Assembly: GCA_036867785.1 (NCBI GenBank)
Contig: CP145419.1
Coordinates: forward strand, 496,001 to 560,000
DNA length: 64,000 nucleotides
Direction: 5' to 3'
Source of the DNA: Plasmodiophora brassicae
Taxonomy: Eukaryota; Endomyxa: Phytomyxea; Phytomyxea; Plasmodiophorida
The position numbers and the translations under genes are program-made. Positions within the stretch are counted from its first letter, which is position 1, and every line of letters begins with the position of its first letter. The notes under the pieces are model-generated. The model did no database searches, was not told the DNA's origin, and saw nothing but the letters and a program-made list of their open reading frames with translations. This document shows, one piece after another, positions 18,545-30,824 of the stretch.

Positions 18545-21500
18545 ATGCTGCGGGCCGTGCGACGTCGGGTCGCCGTGTACAGGGTCTATCGGCAGTCGCG
18601 CGGCTTATGGGACGCGTATGCGGCACAGTCGTCGGGCAAGGCAGCGACGACGACGACGACGACGACGGGCACCGCGTCCGTGCCGCCGGATGCGGTTCAA
18701 TTGCTCGATGCATTCCTGTTGGATTTCTTGGCGTCGTTCGATAGGTTGAATCAACCTCGCCTGCTGCACCGCATATATGGCGATTCTTTCCTGCCGAGTG
18801 TCCTGGAGGCGCTGATTCTGTTTGTGTCTCAGAATGGGTCGTCAAGCGATACCCGCGAAGTTGTCGAGCGCGCTCTATCCGTCAGCGTCCTCATTCTGCA
18901 GGATCCGATTCACAGCTCGCAGGCGGCGCTTAACTCCACTCTCATTGGACGTATTCTATCGTTGCTGGAAACGGTGTCCGATAAGGCCCTGCAAGGCCTC
19001 GTCTTGCAGATCATCACCGGCTTGTGCACCAACCCTGAATCTCGGCTGGAAATTGCACGGCTCGATGGGTTTCGGAAAATGCTCATCCTGCTTGGCAGTG
19101 GTGACGACGACCTTAGCCATCAGATCCTGCGTACACTTCGTGTATTCCTTGATGCCGAGTCCGACAATCAGAGCATTCTCGAGAAGGCTGCTCTGCAATT
19201 CCCGAATGACAATGCTGAAGATGCAGACACTGCCAGCCAGCTCGTTGGCCGGCTACAATCGAACGATCGGAACGTGTCTTCGGTGGAAAGTGCATCTGCT
19301 AAGGCAAACAACGCAAACTCTCAGAGTCGGCCTGGGACGTGGTCCCGCTCACGTACTCGTGATGCACAGGACGCTGACCATAAGCGGCCTTCGCTGACAA
19401 GGTCGAAATCGCTGATCAATCTGAACCTTACAAACTTGGTCCGTTTCCCTGCTGAGCTGGGCATGATTGCACTGCATGGCGTTCGTGGCGGTAGCTGGAA
19501 AGAGGCCGAACAGCTCGAAGCATTGTCCAGCGAATGGCCGCAGTCCCTCCCCAGTTATGCCATTCATTCGCCGCCATTGCGGGTCGACATCGAACAGCAG
19601 GTCGCGCGTCTTTCACAACTTCGAAATGACACATCGAGTGGGACGTCGTCCGCGCCATCGGTTCGTATTATGATGACGACGCAGGGTGCCTTGGAGCACC
19701 TTACAAAATCTCTTGCTGATGCCCCTGTCTTGATGCAACTTGAATTGCTGCGGACGATCTCCAAATTGTTGCTTAGAAACGTGGCGACGCAACGCGAATT
19801 TACCCGAATTCAGGGATATTCATCTTTGTCGCGCTTGCTGTCTCAGGTTGAGAAGCAAGCAGGTGAAACGTCGGTTTCTAGATTCTTGGCAATCATTGTA
19901 TGCATGGTGCTTGATGGTAAGACGCGGCTCTTCCCTTCCGTTATTGACAGTTCGTCTCAATGTCTCGTTTGTAGGCCACCCAGACCATCTGATCACCAAC
20001 GTGATTGCATTTCAGTGGATGATGTCCCTTGTTATCTCGCCTGGCTGTGATCCTCTCGCAGCAATTGGGCCTGCCGTTACATCTGCCGCTATCTTGTCGC
20101 TGACTGATGTCGTTGCGTTAAATCCTCTCAATGCCGTGGCGTTTATGGACTATGTTCCACTACTGATGACGGCGCGAAATACTCTCCGACTAGCAACTCT
20201 CGATGAATTACTGCTACAAATCGGCTATGCCCTTGTGTTGCATAACAGCAACGTCCTGCAGGAGTTCGTAACTGTGTTTGATGGCGACAGCCAGTTTGAT
20301 AACGCTTCCCACAAAGTTATTTTGAAGCTCTTGCTTCAGAGTCGAGATTGCCGTGCTCCTCGTTCGCCGTGCATGCCCACTCTGATCGGAGCGATTGGCC
20401 GGTTGACGCATCACCTTTCTCATGGTGATTTGGAAGGTCCGATGTTCCCCACACTTCTTCATCTGCTGTGGCTTGCGGCAGTTAATGGCGGTTCCTTCAC
20501 CACTGATGACGAACGCGTTCTTGATCAGCTGCCATCCTCTCTTGATCTTGACGAAGCATTAGACCTGTTGTTTGTCATCATATCGCGGGGGTTGCCCGCA
20601 TCTGTAATCGGCCTTCCGTTCAAATTACTTGGGTTCCTGACGCAAACATCTGCAGTTTACTCCAGTCAAACGGCGTCACGTCACGGTCAACATGCCGATC
20701 GCGAGCAGTTCAACAACAGTGGATTTCGGTTGCTTCTGCGGCTTCTGAGGGATCACCCGTTTGAGGTCCTAAAGGTTCTGTCAGGTCTCCTCTGTGGGCA
20801 ATTTCAGACAGAGTCGGGTACCGCTATCGAAATCCGGACATGGTTACAGCATGAATTCAATGCATGCGGAGGAATTTCCGAGCTCGTTGAAGTGCTTCTC
20901 AACGAACCTACCGCTTCCGATGAGGATCTCGTGTGCTGTCTTCTGTTCGCTCTTCAGTGCGCTATTGCTGGGTGCCCGGAGTGCAAACTGTCCCTTGAGC
21001 AAGAGATTAGGTCAACATCAAATTGGTCTAAGCTGGTTTCATCATCTTCACGTGCCAGTTCATATTTATTCGACTTGGTGCTGGAACTTGCCACGGAAAT
21101 TGCCCTGCCTGATACGGAAGCTTGCCACACGCATCATCCAGTTGGTTCAGAATGCCTTGAACGAACGCCTTCACGTTTGACATGGACGCCTAACGATTTC
21201 GACGTATCTGCCTTGAATATGGACAAGACACACACAGCTTCGCCGATATTTGGGCCGGTGTCCTGTAGGGAGTTGTGGGCATTGTTATGCGAGGATCTTG
21301 ATGGGTTAAGACCTACATCACCTGTGCACGGCCATCCAACAGAACCTCGTGGTGCGTCGTTACCTCCGTTTTCTAATGGGGACAGACAGGTCGGTCACAT
21401 TAGTCCTTCGCGCGACCATTCCCGCGAACGGATTTCACGAATGAAACGGATGCTCAGGCCGAAAACGAACGCACCGTTATTATGCCTTCAGCTTTGTGCT

Positions 21501-24500
21501 TCATCAAGGGATGGGACGGTGCAGGCCTCTGTCCTGAACCATATCCTCTCTCTTATACGGGGCAACCCAACAAATAAGAAGGTCCTCAGCGAGCTCGACG
21601 CTGTGTCTTTGTTGTTGCAAACCTGGAGATCGTTCCGACTGGACATTGTCGACGTTCGCATCTCGTTCTTGTCGCTGCTGGCAGGGCTTGGTCGGTATTC
21701 CATATCGCCTCAACAAATCCGGCTGATGTTCGATTTGGCAACGGAAGCGATGATGAATACTCATCCACCAGAATACGATGACACCTTGCAAATGCAAATT
21801 CTTGATGTCATTGCCAGTCTGGCGTCCCGACGTCATCCGGAACAATACTTCAATTTCAACCTCGCTCTGCCAACCGTTCGTTCATCATCGATTATATCCT
21901 CAACTGTATCTCGGTTTCCACTATCCAAGGTCGGCTACACGTTGGTGCTCTGGTTCAGACTAAGCGACTTCGTCGCGGAAGAAACCATTCTGTTTACTTG
22001 GATGCAAGGTGACGCCGCGTTGTTTGAGGTGTTGTTTAAACTGACGCCGCGAGAACGTGCAATGGATAATCGGTCGCTATGCATTCGTGCTGGCAACCAC
22101 GGCACCTTCATGTTCGACCACTCGAGGTCCAACACAGTGGTGCCGTCTGTTTGGCATCATATTGCACTTACCCATAGTCGTTCTGGAGCTACGATTGTTC
22201 TGGACGGTGACACCATAGGGCGGTTTGCTACAATTGGATACCCTTCGGTTGCATCCAAGCGCGATTTGCTTCACGCCTGGGTTGGTGGTCCGAACTTCGT
22301 GGGACAATTTTCCCCAGTTTACGTCCTCGATGGTATTCTCGATGAGGTATCAATTCGTGCACTGTACTCCCTGGGTACATTGGGGGCACTTCCCTCAGTT
22401 TATGAATCTAAATGCGTACTTCGAGTTCATCCTGAGGATGCTGCTTCCCCTGAATTGACTCGTTTGTCTTCGTCTGTTTCTGTTGACGCTGCGACTGTTC
22501 GCGCACGTGTTGCCTCTCTTTCTCCTTCCCCACCGCCGTCAACAGCCGCGCCAACGTCGCTCTCTAACATCGTTTCCCCGGCGACAACGTTTGGTTTTGT
22601 TGAATCGACTTCTATATCTGCAGTCCTAACGCGCTCGCAATCATCATCATTGCCCTTATCTTCAACGAACTCGTCTGCAGTGAACTCTAGCGGCAGCTTG
22701 AGCATCCCTCCACAGGTCAGCACTCATCTAACTCTGTCAATCCGATCGGCGATGAACTGTCCTGGAGTTGGTGGTCTTTTCATGTGCATTCCTTTCATCG
22801 GTGCTGTTCGCCCGGGCAACAATGGGTCGCGATTAGCGGCGCTTCGCATTTTGGCGGCTCTGCTGGACAGGTCCCCTGCATCTGTTACCCAGTTTGAATC
22901 CGAGCTTGGCTTCGAAATTTTACTGCATTGTCTTGGCCCTGCTCACCTCTCAATGGACATTCTTGGTACAATTCTTGATATGGCTTGTGGGCGTGGCTGT
23001 GGTGCGCCTCGTCAGCAGTTGCAAGTTCGTCCAGCTCTGCTGCTTCTGTTTGATCTGCTGCGGCACAGCACGGGCCCGCGTACCAGGAACAAGGTCATGT
23101 CAGCAACTGCCGATCTGCTCCGGGATGAAGACAGTAGCGGTTTGCTTGATACTTGGTTTGGGGCCTCGGGCGTGGTTGATTTGCTTGAAATGTTGCGCCT
23201 GGCATCTCGAACAGATGACACGCTGCATCGGTCCGCCCACGAGGCATCGGTCCCACTTCTCTCGTCTGTGTTGTCGATTCTTGAACAAATACTGCTGACT
23301 TGTTCTGGCACCGTCGAACTGGAGATTATTCTGTCCTTCATTATCGACAACACCCCTGCTGAACCGCTTCTTGAAGAACGTGCCGCGCTGGCGGAATTGC
23401 TTTGCCAGTGCTTCCAAGCACGGGAATCGTTGCTCGCGTCAGTACCGATTTCGCTCCTGTTTCCTATGCTTGCGTCTTCGTCCCGTACGCTTCGTCTTCA
23501 CAGTATTCATGTGCTGGCGCTCCTATTCAGACACCATGCTCGAAATAAGGCTACTTTCCTGAAGATGCACGGCTTTGACATCATGCTGCGTTTGCTCGCG
23601 AAACATCAGCCTCTGGATGAAGCAACGTGCGATGCCATTTTCGACCTCGCTCTTGACCGTTTTCGTATGCCAGTGCGCCCTGCATCTCCTTCAGTGTCGC
23701 CAAAGCGTTCAAGGGTCTCCAATTTGGAAGAGGCACCTACAGTCCTTCATCACCCAGAAGCAATTCGACTGCTTCTAGAGCTTCTTCGTTTGGCCAGTAG
23801 TTGGCACACGCTTCATCTGAGATATATCGAACGGATCGATGTTTTGATTGAGTCGCGAAGCAATTTGAACGTTCTTCTCCAAGAGCCTTGGTTACATTGG
23901 GCGCGACAGTATCTCGAGGGCATTGGCCGCCATCACTCGCTCGAGCAAGCATCCACTGGACTATCCGCGTCGTTCAGCAAGATCAAGGGGGACCTCCTTA
24001 ATTTCCCAGACAACGAATCGGTCTCATCATCCAGCGCCGTTTCCTCGCGTGGTGGAGGCGTCCGTTCGGATGATGGATCCGGAGAACGCATGCGGTCCCG
24101 GTTAATATCAAGGTTCGTTCGCGTAATCCAGAAGATCCTTGTGCGTGATCTGTCCTGGCATGCTGGGCGTCAGTCGTGCCTGACGACGTTGCTGACGATG
24201 GTGGAAGCCACTGAATTTATCGTTCTCCTTATTGACCGCGCTCTGGCGTTCTTCGAAAAGTGCCCTCGCATTGACGATGCTGATGCAACCTGCTTGCTTC
24301 GAAACCTCTCTAGGCTGTTCGAGTCCATCGATGAACTCGTTGGCCCTGGGAAATGGTCAATCAGACTTATCCATCTGATCAACCTCTTGGCATCGCAGAA
24401 CACCAGCGACGTTCGCACACGAATGAAGCAAGTTGGCATGTTCGATATGCGTGACCATTTGCTACTCTTGTTTTGTCAGCAGCCATGCTCCCCTGCTGAC

Positions 24501-25316
24501 CGATTCGTCGCGCTGTCTCAGCTCCCTCTGGATTCTGTTGCACTCGATGCCAAGTTCCGACAGTCGAATGGACTGCTGTACCTGGTACGTTGGTTCACAA
24601 CTGATGATATGCCTGCCACGTCGCCGCTGCGAAATCTTCTCGTTGAAGTTCTGCGACGTCGGATCAGTACGCATGTCGAGGCGCGACGTGATCTTGAAAA
24701 GGCGGTCGGCGACTCGGAGATCTGCCAACGTCTGTTCGAAACGTCTATATCCGATGCCGATTTCAGTGCATGGTTCCTCGATGGCGCTCGTGATGCTCAG
24801 CGTTCGGCCATCTTCGCGCGTGTCGAGAAGACGTTGTCCCTCGCTGAAGTCAATTCTCGTCGTCAGGCAGATCGGGCAGTCGAGAAACGAGAGAAACGTA
24901 TTCGAGCTCGATTGGATAGCCTAGGGAAGGCCGCGGCCGTCTCCGAGCGCGCTGTCCAGGACGCCTTGGAGCGATGTGAGCAGCTTACTGAGAAGTACAA
25001 GCGAACCTACGCTAGCCATTGCTCGCGATCTCAAGAGGCGCGCGCCATGCGCATCGAATGCGGGTCCAAGGCATACGCCGCCAAGTGTGCCAGCCTTGAA
25101 TTCGCCAGATCACAAATCATATCGTCACCGGACGACCATTCCACCTCCCCGGAAACGGTTCCCCTGATCTGTGCCCTGTGCGGCGTGCAATGGCCTGACA
25201 CATGGGAGCTAATCTGTCACGTCCGATTGGACCATTGGCTGGAAGAGGTCCCCCCAAGCGGGGGCGCGCCCAACCCTGCACCCCCGACGGACGCCTCTGC
25301 TCGAACCGAACCCTGA
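18545..25316 (+). CDS. Giant armadillo/ConA-like protein related to BEACH-family N-terminal regions but without BEACH
   Basis: Two exons (18545-19916 and 19975-25316; 58-nt intron, G|GC join) give 2,237 residues. Most of the protein is helical repeat (ARM/HEAT-like). Residues ~1100-1240 form a ConA-like lectin domain as in WDFY3, LYST and neurobeachin: FNFNLALPTVRSSS..., GYTLVLWFRLSDFVAEETIL, VWHHIALTHSRSGATIVLDG, AWVGGPNFVGQFSPVYVLDG. After it come further helical repeats, a coiled coil (AVEKREKRIRARLDSLGKAA), and a terminal C2H2-type finger (CALCGVQWPDTWELICHVRLDH). BEACH proteins normally continue into PH-BEACH-WD40; here the frame stops after the finger and the next gene is an unrelated WDR45. 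An ACG run (18645-18668) encodes a Thr tract. Presumably a large scaffold for membrane traffic or autophagy, by analogy only. Confidence 0.82.
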
Positions 25317-25458
25317 CGAATGTCCATACGTATTATATGTATTTAATCGTTGGTAATATAGATGCACCAGCAGTCATCACTCACTGTGTGCACTTCGCAC
25401 CTCGTTCGCAGGCCGGTGGTGTGTTGTTCATGAGTCCCCCCGCGGTTGCGAATAGTGC

Positions 25459-27006
25459 GTGGCGTGGCACATCGCGGGCGATCATTGTCGGAACCCGATG
25501 GGGGACACGGAGCATCGTGCTGAGGTTGCTGCCGACGACATCGATGATCACGGGATGGCGACTGACGCTGTGCCATCCGGAGAGGCACCGGTTGCGGAAG
25601 ATGCGGCATGGAACGCACAGCCCTTGGCAGATGTGGATCCGCCGCCAGTCGTCCCGCGCCCAGTTGCCATCGTCGACGATGACGACGATACGCCGTGTGA
25701 GATACTGTCGGTGTCATTCAACCAGGATTATCAATGCGTGGCGGTTGGAACGTCGAACGGGTTCCGAATTTACAACTGCGACCCTTTCAAGAGAACGTTC
25801 AGAAGAGGTACGGGGACGACTTGCGACGGGTCCGCTCTTCGGGATCGTTGATCATGCCCAGAGCCTATGCAAGGAGGTATCGGCCTCATTGAAATGCTGT
25901 TCCGCTGCAACATCCTGGCACTGGTTGGTGGTGGACGCAACCCACGTTACCCGCCGAACAAGGTCATGATCTGGGACGACCACCAAAGTCGATGCATCGG
26001 CGAGGTACGCCGTCCGTTGATACATCGTCCGCTGCGGACTGCTGACGTATGTGCTAGTTGAGCTTCCGGTCTGAGGTGCGACGCGTCCGTTTGAGGCGTG
26101 ACCGGATTATCGTAGTCCTGGATCAGAAGATCTATGTGTACAATTTCGCGGACCTAAAGCTATTGGGTACTGGTTTGCGCTCTGGACAGGGTTGTCGTGA
26201 CGCGTTGTGAACGTACTGTACTACAGACCACATTGAAACCGTCCGTAATCCGGACGGTCTGTGCTCGGTCTGCGCTCTGCCGGCGAGCAACGTGCTGGTC
26301 TGTCCAGGACTTCAGCGTGGCCATGTCCGAGTGGAGCTGTACAGCATGGAGTCGCGACCGACGACTTTGATCCCTGCGCACGAGTCTGCGATTTCCGCAT
26401 TGGCAACGAACAGTGATGGGTCACTGTGTGCAACGGCGTCGCAGAAGGGCACTCTGCTGAGGATTTGGGATACCAGTCGCGGTGCTCTGGTCCAGGAGGT
26501 ACGCCGAGGCGCCGACCGTGCTCGCGTAACAAGCATTGCGTTCAATGCAGACTCTACATTCCTGGTGGCGTCGTCGGATAAGGGCACCGTCCACATATTC
26601 CGTCTCAGTTACCCCCAACGTGATGACCACCCGGAGCCAGTCTCGGTTGGCGGCGGCCACTCGTCGTCGTCGAGCCTCGGGTTTGTAAAGGGATACCTGC
26701 CCAAGTACTTTAGGTATGTCCGCTGAGTCTGCCAGCGACACTGCCTGCGTTAACGGGAACCCTATGGTCAGTTCCGAGTGGAGCCATTCCCGGTTCCGCG
26801 TCCCCGACACCGACACCATCGTGGCCTTCGGCACGGAACCCAACACGATCATTGTTGTCAGCACGCAGGGCATGGCGTACAAGGCGAAGTTCAACCCCGA
26901 CGTTCCCGGAGAGTGCACCCAGGAGTCGTGCGTGCAGTTCTGCGGGAACATCATATGGCAACGAGCGCGTGCAAATCCAGCACCGCCCCGGAACCACCGC
27001 ATCTAA
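25459..27006 (+). CDS. WDR45: PROPPIN autophagy protein, WDR45/WIPI4-like (Atg18 family)
   Basis: Beta-propeller that binds PI3P on autophagic membranes and recruits Atg2. Exons 25459-25807, 25874-26004, 26058-26166, 26227-26713 and 26772-27006 give 436 residues. Family features: [92 protein letters not shown], the lipid-site motif here VRRG (usual L/F-RRG) in [16 protein letters not shown], and [14 protein letters not shown]. The propeller is preceded by a ~65-residue acidic extension (VDDDDD) not usual in the family; the ATG at 25498 is an alternative start. The second exon may start at 25877 instead of 25874. The gene follows the ConA-like protein by 142 bp on the same strand. Confidence 0.93.
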
Positions 27007-27152
27007 CGGCGGCGGCGGCGGCGGCGGCCACCCTAGAGTAATATATCTTCGTATGCGTGCATGGTTAGAGCGTCCTGCTATGCTTGCTCCGGAGTGCTGC
27101 AGCTGCTGCTGCCCCGTCCAGGTGGCATCTCGACACGACATTTTTTGGTGCC

Positions 27153-27208
27153 TCATCAGTCATCAGTCATCACTCATCAGTCATCAGTCACCAGTCACCA
27201 GTCATCAG
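27153..27208 (+). repeat. Tandem heptamer repeat (TCATCAG)8
   Basis: Eight consecutive copies of tcatcag with single-base variants (tcatcac, tcaccag twice). It sits between WDR45 and the deacetylase gene, just upstream of the latter's start. A GGC-rich run occurs nearby at 27007-27030. Confidence 0.95.
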
Positions 27209-27293
27209 CGTCGAGTAGGGAACTGCAGAGGCGTAGCTGCGCGCTGGTCGACGGGGTCGTGCTGTGGCGTCGTCGGTGCTGGTCGTTTGCGGC

Positions 27294-28757
27294 ATGAAGG
27301 TGTGGTACAGCGAGGAGCACGCGCGGCATGCGCCCCCGCACGAGTACTTTGACGGGATCGTCCAGCACCGGTACGGGCGCCGGCGCGGGTGGGGCACACC
27401 GGCGTGCTCATGAGCGTGTCGGTGCCAGGTTCATGGAGGGCCCCGAACGCGTCGATGCGGTCGTTCGCGAGTTGGTGTCCTGGCCTGCTCTATGGTCTGT
27501 TGTTCGGGCAGCACCTCTCGATGTCGACGAGTTCGAGATCACTGTCAAAGCCATTCGAAACGTTCACGACGATGGTTATATCAAGGTGAGACGACCTCTC
27601 GTGTTGCTATTACATGTGGGATCCCACAATGGCAGCACAGTTCTTGGAGTCTGCGTTTCAAGAATGGTCCGAGTTGCAGCAGGTGGACGACCGGGGCAAC
27701 ATCCTGCCGCTGCTGCCGTCCTCATTCCCGCAACCGAAGTCGACGTTCCCTTCCAGGACGATCAATGGCAAGGCCGGGTTTTATATCAAGGACCTGGCGT
27801 GCCCTGTTGTCGAGGTTCAAAGACTGCTTCCTTCGCCGATACCGTCCAGTCTGACCTTGGACAGCATACTTGGAAGGCAGCAGTGGCGTCGGCGGACGTG
27901 GCGTTGCGCGCCGCTGGGGACCTTGCTGCCGGCGCTACAGCCGCCATGGCTGTTTGCCGACCACCTGGACACCACGCTGGAGCCGTACGTCGTGCTGTAG
28001 CTCCTCACGATTATGTGACTGATTAACGTCGCGTAGGCATTCGCAGGCGGGTATTGCTACGTGAACAACATCGCTGTAGCCGCTGACTGGCTCACCAAGC
28101 AAGGCCCTGGCATCAAAGTTGCCATTCTCGACATTGAGTACGTGGTGTAGACGTGCTGGTCGCCGTCTAAAGGAGACTGTCCTAGTTATCATGCGGGCAA
28201 TGGAACGCAAGACATCTTCTTCGAACGTGTTGACGTGCTGACTGTGTCGGTACATGGCGACCCGGCCTTCGACTATCCTTACTACGCCGGTTACGGTATG
28301 ATGCGTACGAGGACCTATACATTGCTGGACGTAATCATTTCGTGAAGCGGATGAAATCGGCAGCGGCCCCGGGTTAGGGTACCACCGCAACTTCCCTCTG
28401 GGTCGGCGTCGTGTATCGGTGTTGCGTTCCGCCTTCACTGACGAGTTTAGGCCATCAGGTCCCAATATCGCTGACGACGAATACCTCGTTGTTCTGGACC
28501 AAGCGTTAACGCTGGTGAACAACCATTCGCCGAACTATGTTCTGGTGTCCGCCGGCATGGATATCTTCCATGCCGACCCGCTGGCAACGTTCAACATCAC
28601 GACGGAAGGGATCGGCAGGATTGGCGCGCGCATTGGATCACAAATCACCGCTCCGACGATGTTCTGCCTGGAAGGCGGGTACGTGACCGATGAGCTCGGC
28701 CATAACGTCTGCGCGCTGCTGCAATGTTTCGTAAAGGCACGATCTCAACGCTGCTAG
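27294..28757 (+). CDS. Acetylpolyamine amidohydrolase-type (HDAC superfamily) deacetylase
   Basis: Zn-dependent deacetylase of the arginase/HDAC fold, closest in layout to bacterial acetylpolyamine amidohydrolases and HDAC10. Seven exons (27294-27370, 27429-27585, 27641-27814, 27865-27984, 28037-28137, 28186-28295, 28348-28757) give 382 residues; a further 48-nt intron near 28398-28445 is possible. Motifs: MKVWYSEEHARH at the start, catalytic His pair in CRPPGHHAG, GGYCYVNNIAVAA, Zn ligands in the spliced ILDID-YHAGNGTQ and in VSAGMDIFHADPL, substrate segment VSVHGDPAFDYPYYAGYADE, and the Gly-Gly-Tyr loop EGGYVTDELG. The usual HHGNGT reads HAGNGT: the metal-binding His is kept, the next one is Ala. 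Polyamine rather than histone specificity is inferred from the APAH-like insert. Confidence 0.86.
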
Positions 28758-28885
28758 TCGTCGTTCGAAGCCGTTGCGGCGCACAGGCCGTCACACGCAC
28801 GACAGCCGCCGCCTATTGTTAGCGGCGGCGCGCCCCGAGCTTCCGCAGGCATCAAATCCATCGCGACCAGATTGCATCGTTGACC

Positions 28886-29827
28886 ATGTCGCACCGGATC
28901 CACAGCATCCCGAACTTTCGTGACGTCGCCGAGCTCTGCCCCGGTGTGGCACCTGGGCGTCTGTTCCGATCCGGCCATACGCTGTTCGCATCCGACGACG
29001 ATGTCCACGCGTTGCTGGCGGATCTCCAAGTTCGCACCGTGATCGACCTCCGCAAGGACGGTGACCGGGAAATCGTCGAATGGGCGCAAGTGACTGGACC
29101 TGACGGTCCAGACGCGCGATATACGAATCGCCTTCGCGGGCGTCTGGAAAGCGTACCCTGCGAAGAGGCGCGCGCGTCCCCAGTTCAACAGCCATCGTTC
29201 GTGTCCGTCCCGCTTGATGGCCACTGGCAAATCCTGCGATTCGTCTGGCAGATGGCGACGCTCTGGGAAGCGCTCCTCATCGTGATCTACTCACTGTTCT
29301 GCTGCAAAGCTCGCCTGTACGGACTGTTCGCCGAGGTCTTCTCCCGCCATGGCCTGCATGGCTTCAATTGTGCTCTAGTGTCCTTTGCACCGTCGTGTGT
29401 CTCCACCGCTCTTCACGTCGTCGCCACGAACTCGGACCGTCCTCTACTGGTCCATTGCAGGTCCGTTGTTCCTTCGTGCCTGTCACGACGAATCACTGAT
29501 TGTCCTCATTGGAACAGCCTGGGCAAGGATCGCACCGGGCTGGTCATAGCGCTGATCCTGGCCGTGCTTGCCGTGCCGCTAGAGGACATCATTGCCGATT
29601 ACGAGCAAAGTGCAATCGCTGTCCCGATCGAGACTCGGAAGGCGCTGCTGCCCCGGATCGTGGATCGCGACCAGTTCAGCAAGGCGGATGGCGATGTGAT
29701 CCGACGATTATTCCAGTTCATCGACGAACGGTACGGCGGCCTGGACCAGTATCTGGACGGCATCGGGTTCGGCATTCAGGCGCGAGATCGACTTCGCAGG
29801 AATCTGCTCGCCAAGCGAAACGCCTGA
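28886..29827 (+). CDS. CX5R protein tyrosine (or dual-specificity) phosphatase with hydrophobic insert
   Basis: Exons 28886-29460 and 29518-29827 give 294 residues. The 57-nt intron is in frame and open; removing it creates the catalytic loop HCSLGKDRTG (Cys nucleophile, Arg six residues on), which is otherwise interrupted. N-terminal NFRDVAELCPGVAPGRLFRSGH and VRTVIDLRKDGDRE are hallmarks of the Y_phosphatase3/PtpB-like family found in bacteria, fungi and protists. A central segment (ATLWEALLIVIYSLFCC) is strongly hydrophobic and could touch membrane; such an insert is not usual. C-terminal helices YGGLDQYLDGIGF and ARDRLRRNLL match the family. Tail-to-tail with the next minus-strand gene, 42 bp apart. 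Confidence 0.87.
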   Translation: MSHRIHSIPNFRDVAELCPGVAPGRLFRSGHTLFASDDDVHALLADLQVRTVIDLRKDGDREIVEWAQVTGPDGPDARYTNRLRGRLESVPCEEARASPVQQPSFVSVPLDGHWQILRFVWQMATLWEALLIVIYSLFCCKARLYGLFAEVFSRHGLHGFNCALVSFAPSCVSTALHVVATNSDRPLLVHCRSVVPSCLSRRITDCPHWNSLGKDRTGLVIALILAVLAVPLEDIIADYEQSAIAVPIETRKALLPRIVDRDQFSKADGDVIRRLFQFIDERYGGLDQYLDGIGFGIQARDRLRRNLLAKRNA

Positions 29828-29869
29828 CTACAGGAGGATATGTATTCGCCTTCTACAGTGTAGCCACTA

Positions 29870-30647
29870 TCAGCGCGTTCGTCTTCGCTTGAGCGACCCA
29901 GATGCCTTTCGTCGAGGGGTCCTCCTCATTGAACCTGACGCTGACGATTCGTTGTCCGTCGACGTCGACTCGTTCCCTGTCGACGACGATAGCGATAGCG
30001 CATACGACGGGATCGCTCGTATCATGTCGATCGTGATCGAAGACACGCCATCACCGACAGCAATAGGCCGGCTGTCCGTCGTTCGTGGGCGCGGACGGCT
30101 CCTCCGTTTCGTCGTCACGGAACGCTTGTGGTTCGACGTCAACGAATCGCCATCGTTCGACGGCGGACGCTCGTCGCTGCCTAGGAGATGGCGCAGGGCG
30201 GCGTTACTCGACTGGTGACAATTCACCGGCATCGGTCTCGATAGGTACGGCGAGAATTTCTGGTCCAGCAGATGCCCTGATAGGTAAACGACGATCAGCA
30301 CCCGGAAGGCCGACGATGGCGTACGGACGGCGGATACCGATTAGGTCGGCGAGGCACATCGGCAAGCAGAACGGGATGTCTTCCAGCCACCTCCAGCTGC
30401 CATACTTGTTTCTCTTGAACCGCAGCGTCATGGCGTTCTTGAAGAAGTGCCCACTGAGCAGACGTTCGGCGGCGACGACGGGCCCGTCACTAGCGCGCGA
30501 CATTCGGGTCAGACCACCGCACACCGGTCAGCCGCGTCGTTTCGCCCACCTGGCACTCAGGCCTGCCAGACCGACCGCCTGCGACAGGACGTCGGCCAGC
30601 ACCGTCTCCCCGGGCACGACGAACGCCGCATTGCCGCCCACGTCCAT
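29870..30647 (-). CDS. Uncharacterised protein
   Basis: Three exons (30647-30550, 30489-30249, 30211-29870) join in phase to 226 residues with introns of 60 and 37 nt. The N-terminal ~110 residues look folded (NAAFVVPGETVLADVLSQAV, HFFKNAMTLRFKRNKYGSWR, WLEDIPFCLPMCLADLIGI); the C-terminal half is Ser/Arg/Thr-rich and ends in a basic cluster (SLKRRRTR) that could be a nuclear localisation signal. I do not recognise the family. Support is the clean splice joins, the good start context and hydrophobic patterning; expression evidence would be needed to be certain. Confidence 0.5.
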
Positions 30648-30824
30648 CGACGGCTCGCGCCTTCGTCGTCGTTGCCGCGGACTCTGTGTGTGTGGAACGT
30701 TAACGTCCACGCGACTGTGGACTGCAGCTGCCTGCACCGGGCGCAAGTCGGAGCTGCACATCGCCGCTCGGCAGCTCCAACTGGCGAAGATTCGCTGACT
30801 CGGGATCGCTGGTCGGAGATATTG

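Noticed and set aside
18545-27006. ConA-like giant and WDR45 as one BEACH-WD40 gene
   Set aside because: A stop at 25316 is followed by 142 bp and the propeller is a clear PROPPIN, not the BEACH-type WD40 domain; no BEACH sequence lies between.
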